This document shows, one piece after another, positions 32,491-41,129 of a stretch of DNA of 64,000 nt. How positions within the stretch are numbered: position 1 is the stretch's first letter; every line of letters begins with the position of its first letter. Position numbers and translations under genes: made by a program. The notes under the pieces are model-generated. The model saw only the letters and a list, made by a program, of their open reading frames with translations. It had not been told where the DNA came from and ran no database searches. This DNA is from Seohaeicola saemankumensis (GTDB lineage Bacteria > Pseudomonadota > Alphaproteobacteria > Rhodobacterales > Rhodobacteraceae), in NCBI RefSeq assembly GCF_020171285.1, contig NZ_JAIUZI010000011.1, positions 124,001 to 188,000 of the forward strand. The letters are read 5' to 3'.

Positions 32491-33533
32491 TGAGGGCGGC
32501 TGTGCTGCGGGACTGGCGCGCGCCGCTGGACCTGACAACACTGGCTGATCCCGAGCCGCCAGCGGGCGGCGTCGTGCTGCGGGTGCTGGCCTGTGGCGTG
32601 TGCCGGTCGGACTGGCATGCCTGGACCGGGGCCGACAGCGATGTTGCGCTGCCGCATGTGCCCGGGCACGAGTATTGTGGCGAAGTGGTGGCCGTGGGGG
32701 CAGGGGTGACGCGCTGGCGCGTTGGCGACCGGGTGATCGCGCCCTTTATCCTGGCCTGCGGATCCTGCCCGGATTGTGCCGCCGGGAACCAGACAATCTG
32801 CGCCGATCAGGTGGTGCCGGGGTTCACCACGCCGGGCGCCTTTGCCGAGATGATCGCGGTGCACCATGCCGACAGCAACCTGACCGCGCTGCCCGAGGAG
32901 ATGGCGCCCGAGGTGGCGGCGGCGCTTGGCTGTCGGGTGACGACGGCCTGGCACGCGCTGACCGGGCGGGCACAGCTGCGCGGTGGCGAATGGCTGGCCG
33001 TCATTGGCGGCGGCGGCATCGGAGTTTCGGCGATGCTGCTGGGCAAGGCCCTGGGCGCGCGGGTCGTGGTGGTTGATGTGGCGCCCGACAAGCTGGAGTT
33101 TGCCCGTGGACTGGGCGCCGATGCGGTGGTGGATGCAAGCCAGGGCGATGCGGCCGAGGCGATCCGCGATCTGACCGGCGGCGGCGCCGATGTGGCGGTC
33201 GAGGCGCTGGGGATCGAGGCCACCACCGTGACCGCGCTGTCGTGCCTGCGCAAGCTGGGCCGGATGGTGCAGGTCGGCATGCCCGCGGGGGATCATGCCA
33301 CGATGGCAATTCCGATGGACCGGGTTTACTCTGGCCAGCTGGCGGTATTTGGCACGCGGGGCATGCCAAGCTGGCGGTATCCGTCGCTGCTGAGCCTGCT
33401 GAGCGCCGCCAACCTGGACCTGAGCCCGCTGGTGACCCGCACCATCGGGTTGAGCCAAGCAACCGAAGAACTTGCGGCTTTTGACCGCCCGGCGCCGCCG
33501 GGTGTGGCCGTGATCACCGATTTCCTGAACTGA
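32490..33533 (+). CDS. Zinc-dependent alcohol dehydrogenase within the purine cluster
   Basis: A 347-residue medium-chain dehydrogenase. Catalytic zinc ligands are CGVCRSDWH and GHE; the structural zinc loop has CGSCPDCAAGNQTIC; nucleotide binding uses GGGGIGVSAMLLG. It starts one base inside the PurS stop codon (TAATG) and ends 13 bases before purQ, so it must be co-transcribed with the purine genes. No purine role for such an enzyme is known to me, so this is a neighbour of convenience or a metabolic link yet to be found. It lacks an obvious own promoter. Confidence 0.85.
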   Translation: MRAAVLRDWRAPLDLTTLADPEPPAGGVVLRVLACGVCRSDWHAWTGADSDVALPHVPGHEYCGEVVAVGAGVTRWRVGDRVIAPFILACGSCPDCAAGNQTICADQVVPGFTTPGAFAEMIAVHHADSNLTALPEEMAPEVAAALGCRVTTAWHALTGRAQLRGGEWLAVIGGGGIGVSAMLLGKALGARVVVVDVAPDKLEFARGLGADAVVDASQGDAAEAIRDLTGGGADVAVEALGIEATTVTALSCLRKLGRMVQVGMPAGDHATMAIPMDRVYSGQLAVFGTRGMPSWRYPSLLSLLSAANLDLSPLVTRTIGLSQATEELAAFDRPAPPGVAVITDFLN

Positions 33534-33546
33534 AGGAACCTAACAC

Positions 33547-34215
33547 ATGCGTGCAGCCGTCATCGTTTTTCCCGGGTCCAACTGCGACCGCGACCTTGCC
33601 GTGGCTTTTGAGCAGGCCGGATTTGACGTGTCGATGGTCTGGCACAAGGACAGCGGGCTGCCCGAGGGCGTCGACATCGTCGGGGTGCCGGGCGGGTTTT
33701 CCTTTGGCGACTACCTGCGCTGCGGGGCCATCGCGGCACAATCGCCGATCTGCAAGGCGGTGGCCGATCACGCGGCGCGCGGCGGCTATGCCATCGGTAT
33801 CTGCAACGGGTTCCAGGTGTTGACGGAAACCGGCATCCTGCCCGGCGCGTTGCTGCGCAACGCGGGGCTGAAGTATATCTGCAAGACCGTCGGGCTGAAG
33901 GTTGCGACCTCGGACAGCGCGTTCACCCAAGGGTACAACGCCGGGGATGTCATCGATATCCCGATCGCGCATCACGACGGCAACTATATCGCCGATGACG
34001 AGACGCTGGCGCAGCTGCGCGATCAGGACCGGATTGCGTTCACCTATACCGACAACCCGAACGGGTCGGTGGGGGATATCGCGGGCATCCTGTCGGACAA
34101 CCGGCGGGTGCTGGGCATGATGCCGCATCCCGAACGGGCGGCGGATGCCGGCCATGGCGGCACCGACGGGGTGGCGCTCTTCCGCGCATTGGCGGGTGTG
34201 CTGACCCCGGCCTGA
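33547..34215 (+). CDS. purQ: Phosphoribosylformylglycinamidine synthase subunit PurQ
   Basis: A 222-residue class I glutamine amidotransferase that supplies ammonia to PurL. It begins MRAAVIVFPGSNCDRD, the nucleophile is C86 in GICNGFQ, and the second catalytic pair lies in MMPHPERA. GGAACCTAACAC precedes the ATG at 33547. The set with PurL (9556) and PurS is complete in the window. Confidence 0.97.
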   Translation: MRAAVIVFPGSNCDRDLAVAFEQAGFDVSMVWHKDSGLPEGVDIVGVPGGFSFGDYLRCGAIAAQSPICKAVADHAARGGYAIGICNGFQVLTETGILPGALLRNAGLKYICKTVGLKVATSDSAFTQGYNAGDVIDIPIAHHDGNYIADDETLAQLRDQDRIAFTYTDNPNGSVGDIAGILSDNRRVLGMMPHPERAADAGHGGTDGVALFRALAGVLTPA

Positions 34216-34251
34216 CTTGAGCCTGACGCGCGGCGGGCGTAGCTTGGTCGC

Positions 34252-36048
34252 ATGAACTCATCGCACGATCCACGACGGTCCTCGGCCCTACCGCCCGCAC
34301 AGTTGCCCACCGCCTGGCGGCGGTCGGCCACGATTGGCTGGCGGGTGCGGGTGGCGCTGGCGCTGGTCTTGATCGCGGCGGCGGTAACTGTATGGTCGAC
34401 CAACTGGATGCTGACCAACCGCTTTACCGAGAGCACCCGGAACCGGGCCGAGCTGCGGCTGGCGCTCTACAGTGGCAACCTGCTGAGCGAGTTGCGCCGC
34501 AACGCCATCGTGCCGCAGCTGCTGGCGCGGGACCCGACGCTGATCGGGGCATTGCAATCCAACGATTTCAGCCTGTCGACCCAGCGTTTGATTTCCTTTG
34601 TCGAGGAAATCGGTGCGGCCTCGTTAATGCTGCTGGACAAGGAAGGCCGCGCGGTGGCGGCGACGGACCGCAACCGGCTGGGCGGTCTGCATCGCGGCGA
34701 GGCCTATTTCGTCGACGCGATCCGGGCCAATTCGACGATCTTTTCGGTGATCCCGCGCGAGGCGGGCGGCTATCGGTTTGCCTATTCGCGCAAGGTGACC
34801 GACGGCGCCGGCGTGCTGGGGGTGATCGTGGTCGAGGCGGACCTGCAGAAGTTCGAGCGGGCATGGGCGGGGATTTCCGATGCGGTTTTGGTGTCGGACA
34901 GCACCGGCACCATCATCCTGTCGACGGAATCGCGGTGGCGCGGGTTGAACGAGACCGAGGCGCTGGAGCGGCAGACGCCCGAGGGCGCGATCCAGCGCGC
35001 GATTCGGGCGACCGCGGACTGGACCGCGCTGCCGCCGGATGCCTATGTCGGGGGCGAGGGCGTGATGCGGATGGAGGCGCGCATTCCCTTCCGGGGCTGG
35101 CGGATGACCTCGTTCACCACCTATGCGTCGATCCGTGAAAAAGTGAATGCCGTGCTGGCGTTGGAGATCATGGGCTTTGCAATTCTGCTGGCCATGGCCT
35201 TTTATTTCCTGAGCCGGAAGACGGCACTGCGGATGGCCCTGTTTCAGCGCGAGTCGGCGGAATTGCGGGCGCTGAACGCGCGGTTGCAGCGCGAGATCGC
35301 GGAACGCGAGCGGGTGCAGGAGAACCTGGCGGTGGCCGAGCAGACGCTGGCGCAAAGCTCGAAGCTGGCGGCGTTGGGCGAGATGTCGGCGGCGGTCAGC
35401 CACGAGCTGAACCAGCCGCTGGCGGCGATGAAGACCTATCTGGCGGGCGCGCGCCTGCTGATCCGGCGCAACCGGCCGGAAGAGGCGCTGTCGTCGTTCG
35501 GGCGCATTGACGACCTGATCGAGCGGATGGGAGCGATCACCCGACAGCTGAAATCCTATGCCCGCAAGGGCGGGGAATCGCTGGCGCCGGTGAACCTGGG
35601 CGATGCGCTGGCATCGAGCCTGTCGATGATGGAACCGCAGCTGCGCCGCCGCCACGTGCGCATCACGCGGATCCTGCCGGATGACCCCGTTTTCGTGATG
35701 GGCGACCGGGTGCGGATCGAACAGGTGATGATCAACCTCTTGCGGAACGCGCTGGACGCCACCAAGTCGGTACCGGACCCGGAGCTGGACGTGATCCTGG
35801 CGGCGGGAGAGACCGCGACGCTGACGGTGCGGGACAATGGCGACGGGATCAAGGATCTCGATGCGTTGTTCGAGCCGTTCTACACCACCAAGCAGCCGGG
35901 GGACGGGGTCGGTCTGGGGCTGGCGATTTCCTCGGGGATCGTCAGCGATCTGGGCGGACGTCTGACCGCGCGCAACGGGCAGCACGGCGGCGCGGTTTTT
36001 GAAATGCAGTTGCCGATCCTGGAAGACGGGATTGAGGCGGCGGAATGA
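34252..36048 (+). CDS. dctB: DctB-like membrane sensor histidine kinase
   Basis: A 598-residue kinase. TM1 is about 31-51 (RVALALVLIAAAVTVWST), then a long periplasmic double-PAS-type sensor to about 300, TM2 (MGFAILLAMAFYFLS), a coiled coil (ALNARLQREIAERERVQENL), and the kinase core. The phosphorylated histidine is H384 in VSHELNQPLAAMK; the ATP-binding part has NLLRNALDA and DNGDGIKD, GVGLGLAI. DctB senses C4-dicarboxylates. It is coupled to the DctD-like gene, separated by 13 bases, and no DctPQM transporter is next to it. The ligand is inferred. Confidence 0.82.
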   Translation: MNSSHDPRRSSALPPAQLPTAWRRSATIGWRVRVALALVLIAAAVTVWSTNWMLTNRFTESTRNRAELRLALYSGNLLSELRRNAIVPQLLARDPTLIGALQSNDFSLSTQRLISFVEEIGAASLMLLDKEGRAVAATDRNRLGGLHRGEAYFVDAIRANSTIFSVIPREAGGYRFAYSRKVTDGAGVLGVIVVEADLQKFERAWAGISDAVLVSDSTGTIILSTESRWRGLNETEALERQTPEGAIQRAIRATADWTALPPDAYVGGEGVMRMEARIPFRGWRMTSFTTYASIREKVNAVLALEIMGFAILLAMAFYFLSRKTALRMALFQRESAELRALNARLQREIAERERVQENLAVAEQTLAQSSKLAALGEMSAAVSHELNQPLAAMKTYLAGARLLIRRNRPEEALSSFGRIDDLIERMGAITRQLKSYARKGGESLAPVNLGDALASSLSMMEPQLRRRHVRITRILPDDPVFVMGDRVRIEQVMINLLRNALDATKSVPDPELDVILAAGETATLTVRDNGDGIKDLDALFEPFYTTKQPGDGVGLGLAISSGIVSDLGGRLTARNGQHGGAVFEMQLPILEDGIEAAE

Positions 36049-36061
36049 AAAAGGAGCCGGA

Positions 36062-37396
36062 ATGGCACAGGCCATGAAAATCGCAATTGTCGACGATGAA
36101 CAGGACATGCGGCAGTCGATCAGCCAGTGGCTGGCGCTGTCGGGCTATGACACCGAGACCTTTCCCAGCGCCGAGGATGCGCTGAAGGTGCTGGGGCCGG
36201 ATTATCCCGGTATCGTGATTTCGGACATTCGCATGCCGGGCATGGACGGGATGAAGTTCCTGAAAAAGCTGATGGGATCCGACAGCACGCTGCCGGTGAT
36301 CATGATCACCGGGCATGGCGACGTGCCAATGGCGGTCGAGGCGATGCGGGTGGGCGCCTTTGATTTTCTGGAAAAGCCGTTCAACCCGGACCGGATGTCG
36401 GAACTGGCCAAGCGCGCCACCGGGGCGCGGCGGCTGGTGCTGGACAACCGGGCGCTGCGGCGCGAGTTGAGCGACGGCACCCAGCTGATGAACAAGCTGA
36501 TCGGGGCCAGCCCGGTCATGGCGCGGCTGAAAGAGGATATTCTGGACCTCGGCCAGGCCGACGGCCACGTGCTGATCGATGGCGAAACCGGCACCGGCAA
36601 GACCCTGGTGGCGCATGCGCTGCACGCGGTGGGCAGCCGGGCGGGCAAGAAATTCGTGCTGGTCAGCTGTGCCGCACTGGAAGAGGACGCGCTGGCCAAG
36701 CGGCTGTTCGGGCCGATGATGCCCGAGGACTCGCAGCTGCCCGCCATCGAGGAGGCGCGCGGCGGCACGCTGGTGCTGGAAGGGATCGAGGCGTTGACCG
36801 AGCCGGTGCAGGCTAAGCTGCTGAACGTGATCAACGAGCAGGGCACCCCGTCGGAAACCCGGATCGTGGCGATTTCCAACCTGCAGGAGGCCGGCAAGAC
36901 CTGTGAGGACGCGTTGCGGCCGGATCTGTTCTACCGGCTGGCGGCGCTGCGCATCACGGTGCCGCCGTTGCGCCAGCGCGGCGAGGACATCCTGACGCTT
37001 TTCACCCGGTTCAGCGAACAATTCGCCGAGGAATACGGCTGTGATGCGCCCAAGGTCAGCGCGCAGGAGGCGGCGCAGCTGTTGCAGGCGCCCTGGCCGG
37101 GCAACGTGCGGCAGCTGATCAATATCGCAGAGCGCGCGGTGCTGCAGGCGCGGCGCGGGTCGGGCACGATTGCCTCGCTGCTGATGTCGGATCACGATGA
37201 AATGCAGCCGGTGATGACGACCGAGGGCAAACCGCTGAAGGAATACGTCGAAGCCTTTGAACGGATGCTGATCGACAACACCATGCGCCGCCACAAGGGG
37301 TCGATCGCCAGCGTGATGGACGAATTGTGCCTGCCGCGCCGGACCCTGAACGAGAAAATGGCGAAATACGGGTTGCAGCGGTCGGACTACCTGTAG
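36062..37396 (+). CDS. dctD: DctD-like response regulator lacking the sigma-54 contact loop
   Basis: A 444-residue NtrC-family regulator. The receiver has D11, D12, the phosphorylated D55, T83 and K105. The AAA+ part has Walker A GETGTGKT (174-181), but the GAFTGA loop that contacts sigma-54 is missing: after RLFG (214-217) only 16 residues precede GGTL. The Walker B that normally reads LDE is LEG (239-241). A Fis-type DNA-binding end (KGSIASVMDELCLPRRTLNEKM) is intact. It may act with sigma-70, as R. capsulatus NtrC does, or only as a DNA-bound switch. The ATG at 36062 is preceded by AGGAGCC. Confidence 0.85.
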   Translation: MAQAMKIAIVDDEQDMRQSISQWLALSGYDTETFPSAEDALKVLGPDYPGIVISDIRMPGMDGMKFLKKLMGSDSTLPVIMITGHGDVPMAVEAMRVGAFDFLEKPFNPDRMSELAKRATGARRLVLDNRALRRELSDGTQLMNKLIGASPVMARLKEDILDLGQADGHVLIDGETGTGKTLVAHALHAVGSRAGKKFVLVSCAALEEDALAKRLFGPMMPEDSQLPAIEEARGGTLVLEGIEALTEPVQAKLLNVINEQGTPSETRIVAISNLQEAGKTCEDALRPDLFYRLAALRITVPPLRQRGEDILTLFTRFSEQFAEEYGCDAPKVSAQEAAQLLQAPWPGNVRQLINIAERAVLQARRGSGTIASLLMSDHDEMQPVMTTEGKPLKEYVEAFERMLIDNTMRRHKGSIASVMDELCLPRRTLNEKMAKYGLQRSDYL

Positions 37397-37398
37397 CG

Positions 37399-38091
37399 TT
37401 ACCTCTGGGTGAAGGGCGTGGCGAGCAGGCGAATAAAGCTGTCCTGTTGCGTCGCCAGCGTCAGGCTGAGCACCACGCCGACATCGCCGACCTCTGCGCC
37501 GTAGTAGCGCAGATCGGCCGAAAGCGCATCGGTGAGCACATAGGACAGCCCGGCATCCCAGTATTCGGTGCCGGCGCCGTCACTTTCGCCGTAGGTGGCC
37601 GAGAACCCGAGCTTGTCATTGGTGGCATAGGCCAGGGTCAGGGATTTGTTCAGCGTGTCGGCCTGCGGGTCATAGGCGAGGTAACCATTTATGCCCAGTT
37701 TGTCCCAAAGCGTGTAGCCCGCCCACAGTTTGGCCTCGCCGCAGCAATCGCCGGTGTCGTTGTAGAGATAACGAGAGTAACCCAGCGCAAAAAAGATATC
37801 GTTGTCGAAATGCTTGCGGTAGCCGATGTTCAGGTCGACCTCGACATCGTCGGTGCCCAGATCGACAGAGGACAACCAGGTGCCGAGGTAAAAGCCGTTG
37901 GTCTGCATCTCAACATACCCCTGCAACGCGGGTTTGTCGTTGCTTTGGGTGACACCGTTGGACACGTAGTTCGACGTCAGCGTGAAGCCGCCGTAATAGG
38001 TGATGTCCTGGGCCGACAGGCGGTAGGGCGCGATCAGAAGGCAGGCAAACAGCAGGCAGACAAACGGTAAACGGGGTTGTTTGCGAAACAT
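37399..38091 (-). CDS. TorF-family putative porin
   Basis: A 230-residue outer membrane protein of the Gcw_chp/TorF type. A signal peptide (MFRKQPRLPFVCLLFACLLIAPYRLSAQ) is followed by DITYYGGFTLTSNYVSNGVTQSNDKPALQG, the signature start of this family, and repeated amphipathic strands. I chose the ATG at 38091. It is convergent with dctD by two bases. The transport substrate is unknown; DUF-level conservation only. Confidence 0.8.
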   Translation of the reverse strand: MFRKQPRLPFVCLLFACLLIAPYRLSAQDITYYGGFTLTSNYVSNGVTQSNDKPALQGYVEMQTNGFYLGTWLSSVDLGTDDVEVDLNIGYRKHFDNDIFFALGYSRYLYNDTGDCCGEAKLWAGYTLWDKLGINGYLAYDPQADTLNKSLTLAYATNDKLGFSATYGESDGAGTEYWDAGLSYVLTDALSADLRYYGAEVGDVGVVLSLTLATQQDSFIRLLATPFTQR

Positions 38092-38314
38092 CGGGTGTCC
38101 TGGTTGACGGCGGCAGGGGCAGGGTAGACCGGTACGCGACCGCAATCCACCCCGAGGCGGTCTGCGGGGGCCGCTCTGCGGAAATGTGAGGCGGCGCCGG
38201 AACACGGAATAAGCGCCGCCTCTTTCCCCGTTGAAATTCCGGGGTTTCTGGGTTCATGCCGGGGTAATTCCGGTCTGTTTTGGGGACAGGTCATGAACCC
38301 ATATTCGATACCGT

Positions 38315-39982
38315 CTAACCGAAAACGAAATGATCCTCTGTCAGGGTCGCGGCGGTGACGCCGCGCAGTTCTATGGAGATGTCGGAAATTTCAAAATCGC
38401 CACTGTCCCAATAGACCGTGGCATTGCCGGCTGCGTTGTCCGAAATGATCAGATCGGCCAGGGTGAGCCCGTCGATTTCGCTGAAATCCATCACGTCCTC
38501 GGCAATGTCGAAATCCATCACGATGTCGTTGCAGGCACCGCCGCCCGAGCCCTGCCAGATCTCGGGATCCGCTTCCTTGTAGATCAGCGTGTCGGCGCCA
38601 CCGCCCAGCCAGATGAAATTGGTGCCGGAGTTTCCGAACACGGCATCGTCGCCATCGGTGCCGAACAGGATTTCATTCCATTCGCCGCCTTCGTAACCGG
38701 AATAGCGCCGGTCGTCGCCGATGTCGGTGCGCGCGCCATCGACGATCCGGAACCGCAGAGGGGTCCAGTAACCGGCGTTGAAATGCAGTTCCTCGATGAA
38801 GTGGTTGAGCGGGCCGAACTGGTCGCGCACGGTGATCGACCCCGCGCCATTGTCCGAGGTGATCACCATGTCGTCGCCGACACGGGCAAATGACAGCCGG
38901 GCGTAGGCGCCCCAGCTGGTTCCGTCGGACGGACCGTAGTAGCCGAAGAGTTCGATCCGGTCATAGTCGAGATAACTGGGCGTCTCGCCCCGGTCGAAGA
39001 TCACATCGTGCCCGGCGGGGGCATTGGTTCCCAGCGCGTCGACGTCATAGCCATAGCGGTAGGTGTCGCCACCGGCGCCGCCGAACAGCCGATCGTTGCC
39101 GTCGCCGCCTGACAGCAGATCCTGACCAGAGCCGCCGTAGAGGTGGTCGTTGCCGTCCTGACCGTAGATAAAATCGTTGCCGGCGCCGCCGTGGGCATGA
39201 TCGTTTCCGGTCTCGGCGTAGATGAAATCCTGGCCGCCGTTGCCATGGATCGTATCGCGCGCCGCGCCGCCGTAGACCCAGTCGTTGCCAGATCCGGCCC
39301 GAATGGTGTCGCGGCCCGCGCCGCCCAGCACGGTGTCATTGCCGCTGCCGCTGTCGATGTCGTCATGGCCCCGGTTGCCGGTCACGTAATCGTCTCCGCC
39401 GCGCGACGACAGGATATCGTCGCCGTGGGTGCCGGCCATCAGGTCGGCATGGCCGGTGCCGATGGTGCCGTCGGGCAGGCGGTAGTGGGTTCCGCCGGCC
39501 TGCAGCCACTCCACCGCTTCGCCGTCGAAATGGTCGGTGATGGTGATTTCGTAGGACGGCCGCGCCGGATCGCGAAAGCGGTGCGGTTTCGACGGGGTGA
39601 CGATGATCAGATCGTCGCCGTCATGCAGCGCCTGGGTGAAGCCCTTGTAACCAAGCGAGGCCGTGTGGATCAGCGCGCCGGCGTTCAGGATGCGGTCTGT
39701 TGCGCCATCGGAGCCGTTATCGTCGATGACATAGCGGTGAACTGGGTCCTGGCCGATGGGTTCGCGCAGGTCATAGCGGTCGCGACCGTTCCCGCCCGAG
39801 ACAAGGTCCGGCGGATCGTTGGGCCCGACCCCATAGGGCAACAGCGTGTCGTTGCCGGCGGTGCCGGTCAATACGTCGCGCGTGATGGTGCCAGTGATGG
39901 TGGCCAAGGCACATGCCCCAAGTTCAAGATGCGCGGCAAGAAATGGCGCACAGGTTTCCGTGTCTGACCGATTAGGTGGCAT
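38315..39982 (-). CDS. RTX-type calcium-binding protein
   Basis: A 555-residue secreted protein with no classical signal peptide. Residues about 185-300 hold GGxGxDxUx nonapeptide repeats (e.g. GGSGQDLLSGGDGNDRLFGG). Both ends have isolated blocks of this type (TGTAGNDTLL, FGTDGDDAVFGN). RTX proteins usually leave by type I secretion with a C-terminal signal; none of its genes is nearby. The start is uncertain: the ATG at 39982 is used, but a TTG at 39907 would begin LATITGTITRDVLTG, closer to many relatives. It is divergent from the membrane-bound LuxR gene. Confidence 0.82.
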   Translation of the reverse strand: MPPNRSDTETCAPFLAAHLELGACALATITGTITRDVLTGTAGNDTLLPYGVGPNDPPDLVSGGNGRDRYDLREPIGQDPVHRYVIDDNGSDGATDRILNAGALIHTASLGYKGFTQALHDGDDLIIVTPSKPHRFRDPARPSYEITITDHFDGEAVEWLQAGGTHYRLPDGTIGTGHADLMAGTHGDDILSSRGGDDYVTGNRGHDDIDSGSGNDTVLGGAGRDTIRAGSGNDWVYGGAARDTIHGNGGQDFIYAETGNDHAHGGAGNDFIYGQDGNDHLYGGSGQDLLSGGDGNDRLFGGAGGDTYRYGYDVDALGTNAPAGHDVIFDRGETPSYLDYDRIELFGYYGPSDGTSWGAYARLSFARVGDDMVITSDNGAGSITVRDQFGPLNHFIEELHFNAGYWTPLRFRIVDGARTDIGDDRRYSGYEGGEWNEILFGTDGDDAVFGNSGTNFIWLGGGADTLIYKEADPEIWQGSGGGACNDIVMDFDIAEDVMDFSEIDGLTLADLIISDNAAGNATVYWDSGDFEISDISIELRGVTAATLTEDHFVFG

Positions 39983-40068
39983 TTCGGTGAAAAACGCGCC
40001 ATAAGCAGATGCTTATTTGTGAATATTTGTCGCCGGGTTGGTGATGAAACCGGGCGCGGAAAGGGGAC

Positions 40069-40665
40069 ATGGCGGGAGAGGTCCACAAGAACCATTTGCC
40101 GATCAAACGGCGGCCTTACCGATTCCGGCGTGCTCCGCTTCGGTCCGCGGGCGGGCTGCGGCTTGGCGTGTTGGGCGTGTTGGTGGTGCTGCAGGGAACC
40201 AGCGCGCTGTTTTTCCTCGGCGATGTCACGGCGGATTTCCTGGCGCTGGGGTTTGATCCGCATACCACTTACGAGGGGATCGCCACGCTGGCGCTGTTGT
40301 GCGGTGTGGCGCTGGGGCTGGTTGAGATGTGGCGCACCGCCAATCGGATGCGGCGGGCGGAAAACGCGTTGAAAATGGCCTCGGGCGCCTTTGCCGATCT
40401 GCTGGAAGACCGGTTTGACATGTGGCGACTGACCCCGGCTGAGGCCGAGGTGGCGCTGTTGACGCTCAAGGGGTTCGACGGGCCCGAAATCGCCCGTCTG
40501 CGCGGCACCGCCGACGGTACGGTCCGGGCGCAACTGGGCCGGATTTATGCCAAGTCGGGCTGTAATGGGCGCGGGCAGTTCGTGTCGCTGTTCATTGACG
40601 CGCTGCTGGATGACCCGGTAACGGGCGGGTCCGGTCGGGAAGTGCCGGTGTCTTCGGCATCTTAA
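40069..40665 (+). CDS. Membrane-bound LuxR-type regulator
   Basis: A 198-residue protein with two N-terminal membrane helices (about 30-50 and 70-86) and a C-terminal LuxR-type helix-turn-helix (WRLTPAEAEVALLTLKGFDGPEIARLRGTADGTVRAQLGRIYAKSG, about 119-165). There is no receiver or ligand domain between them, so it is a one-component regulator acting at the membrane. AAGGGGAC precedes the ATG at 40069. It is divergent from the RTX gene with 86 bases between, so the RTX gene is a likely target. Confidence 0.72.
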   Translation: MAGEVHKNHLPIKRRPYRFRRAPLRSAGGLRLGVLGVLVVLQGTSALFFLGDVTADFLALGFDPHTTYEGIATLALLCGVALGLVEMWRTANRMRRAENALKMASGAFADLLEDRFDMWRLTPAEAEVALLTLKGFDGPEIARLRGTADGTVRAQLGRIYAKSGCNGRGQFVSLFIDALLDDPVTGGSGREVPVSSAS

Positions 40666-41129
40666 TGTAACAATTTTCCGCACCGGGGCCGGGGGCTTGT
40701 CATGAATTCGCGGTTGTCCGGCATTATCCCCATTGTCTTTGACCATGGGCTGCCCTTATGTTGAGCGGACGGGGATTGCGCAAACATGTCGCGACACGCC
40801 CGTTTCGAGTTTCGCTGTTTCAGCCTTGACCGGCGCTCCTTTCATTGGATCCGAAAGTCTGGACAGACCGATCGTGCCTCGTTCTCGGGGCAGCTAGTTG
40901 CCCTTTTTCGCCTTGATGTGGAGAAGGGAAGAGAATGGGCAGGCAACGGGATCGTCCCGGCCTGTCGGAGAAGAACCGCGATGACGCGCGCGCGAGCATT
41001 GAGTGTATCAACAGGGGGCCTTTGGGCCGGACCCTGCCGCGCCGCGTCTGATATCGCCCAGACAAGACACCACCCCAAACGCGCGCGCCCGCCCGGGCGC
41101 ATGCGGTTGCGGCTGTGCACCAAGGAAAC
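40666..41129 (+). other. Long leader region upstream of rne, no gene seen
   Basis: In these 464 bases I see no convincing gene. Short open frames on both strands have shadow-like composition. A weak promoter pair (TTGTCA at 40697-40702, CATTAT at 40722-40727, 19-base spacer) would give an rne leader of about 400 bases. RNase E messages often control their own stability through the leader; whether this holds here cannot be told. Confidence 0.4.
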
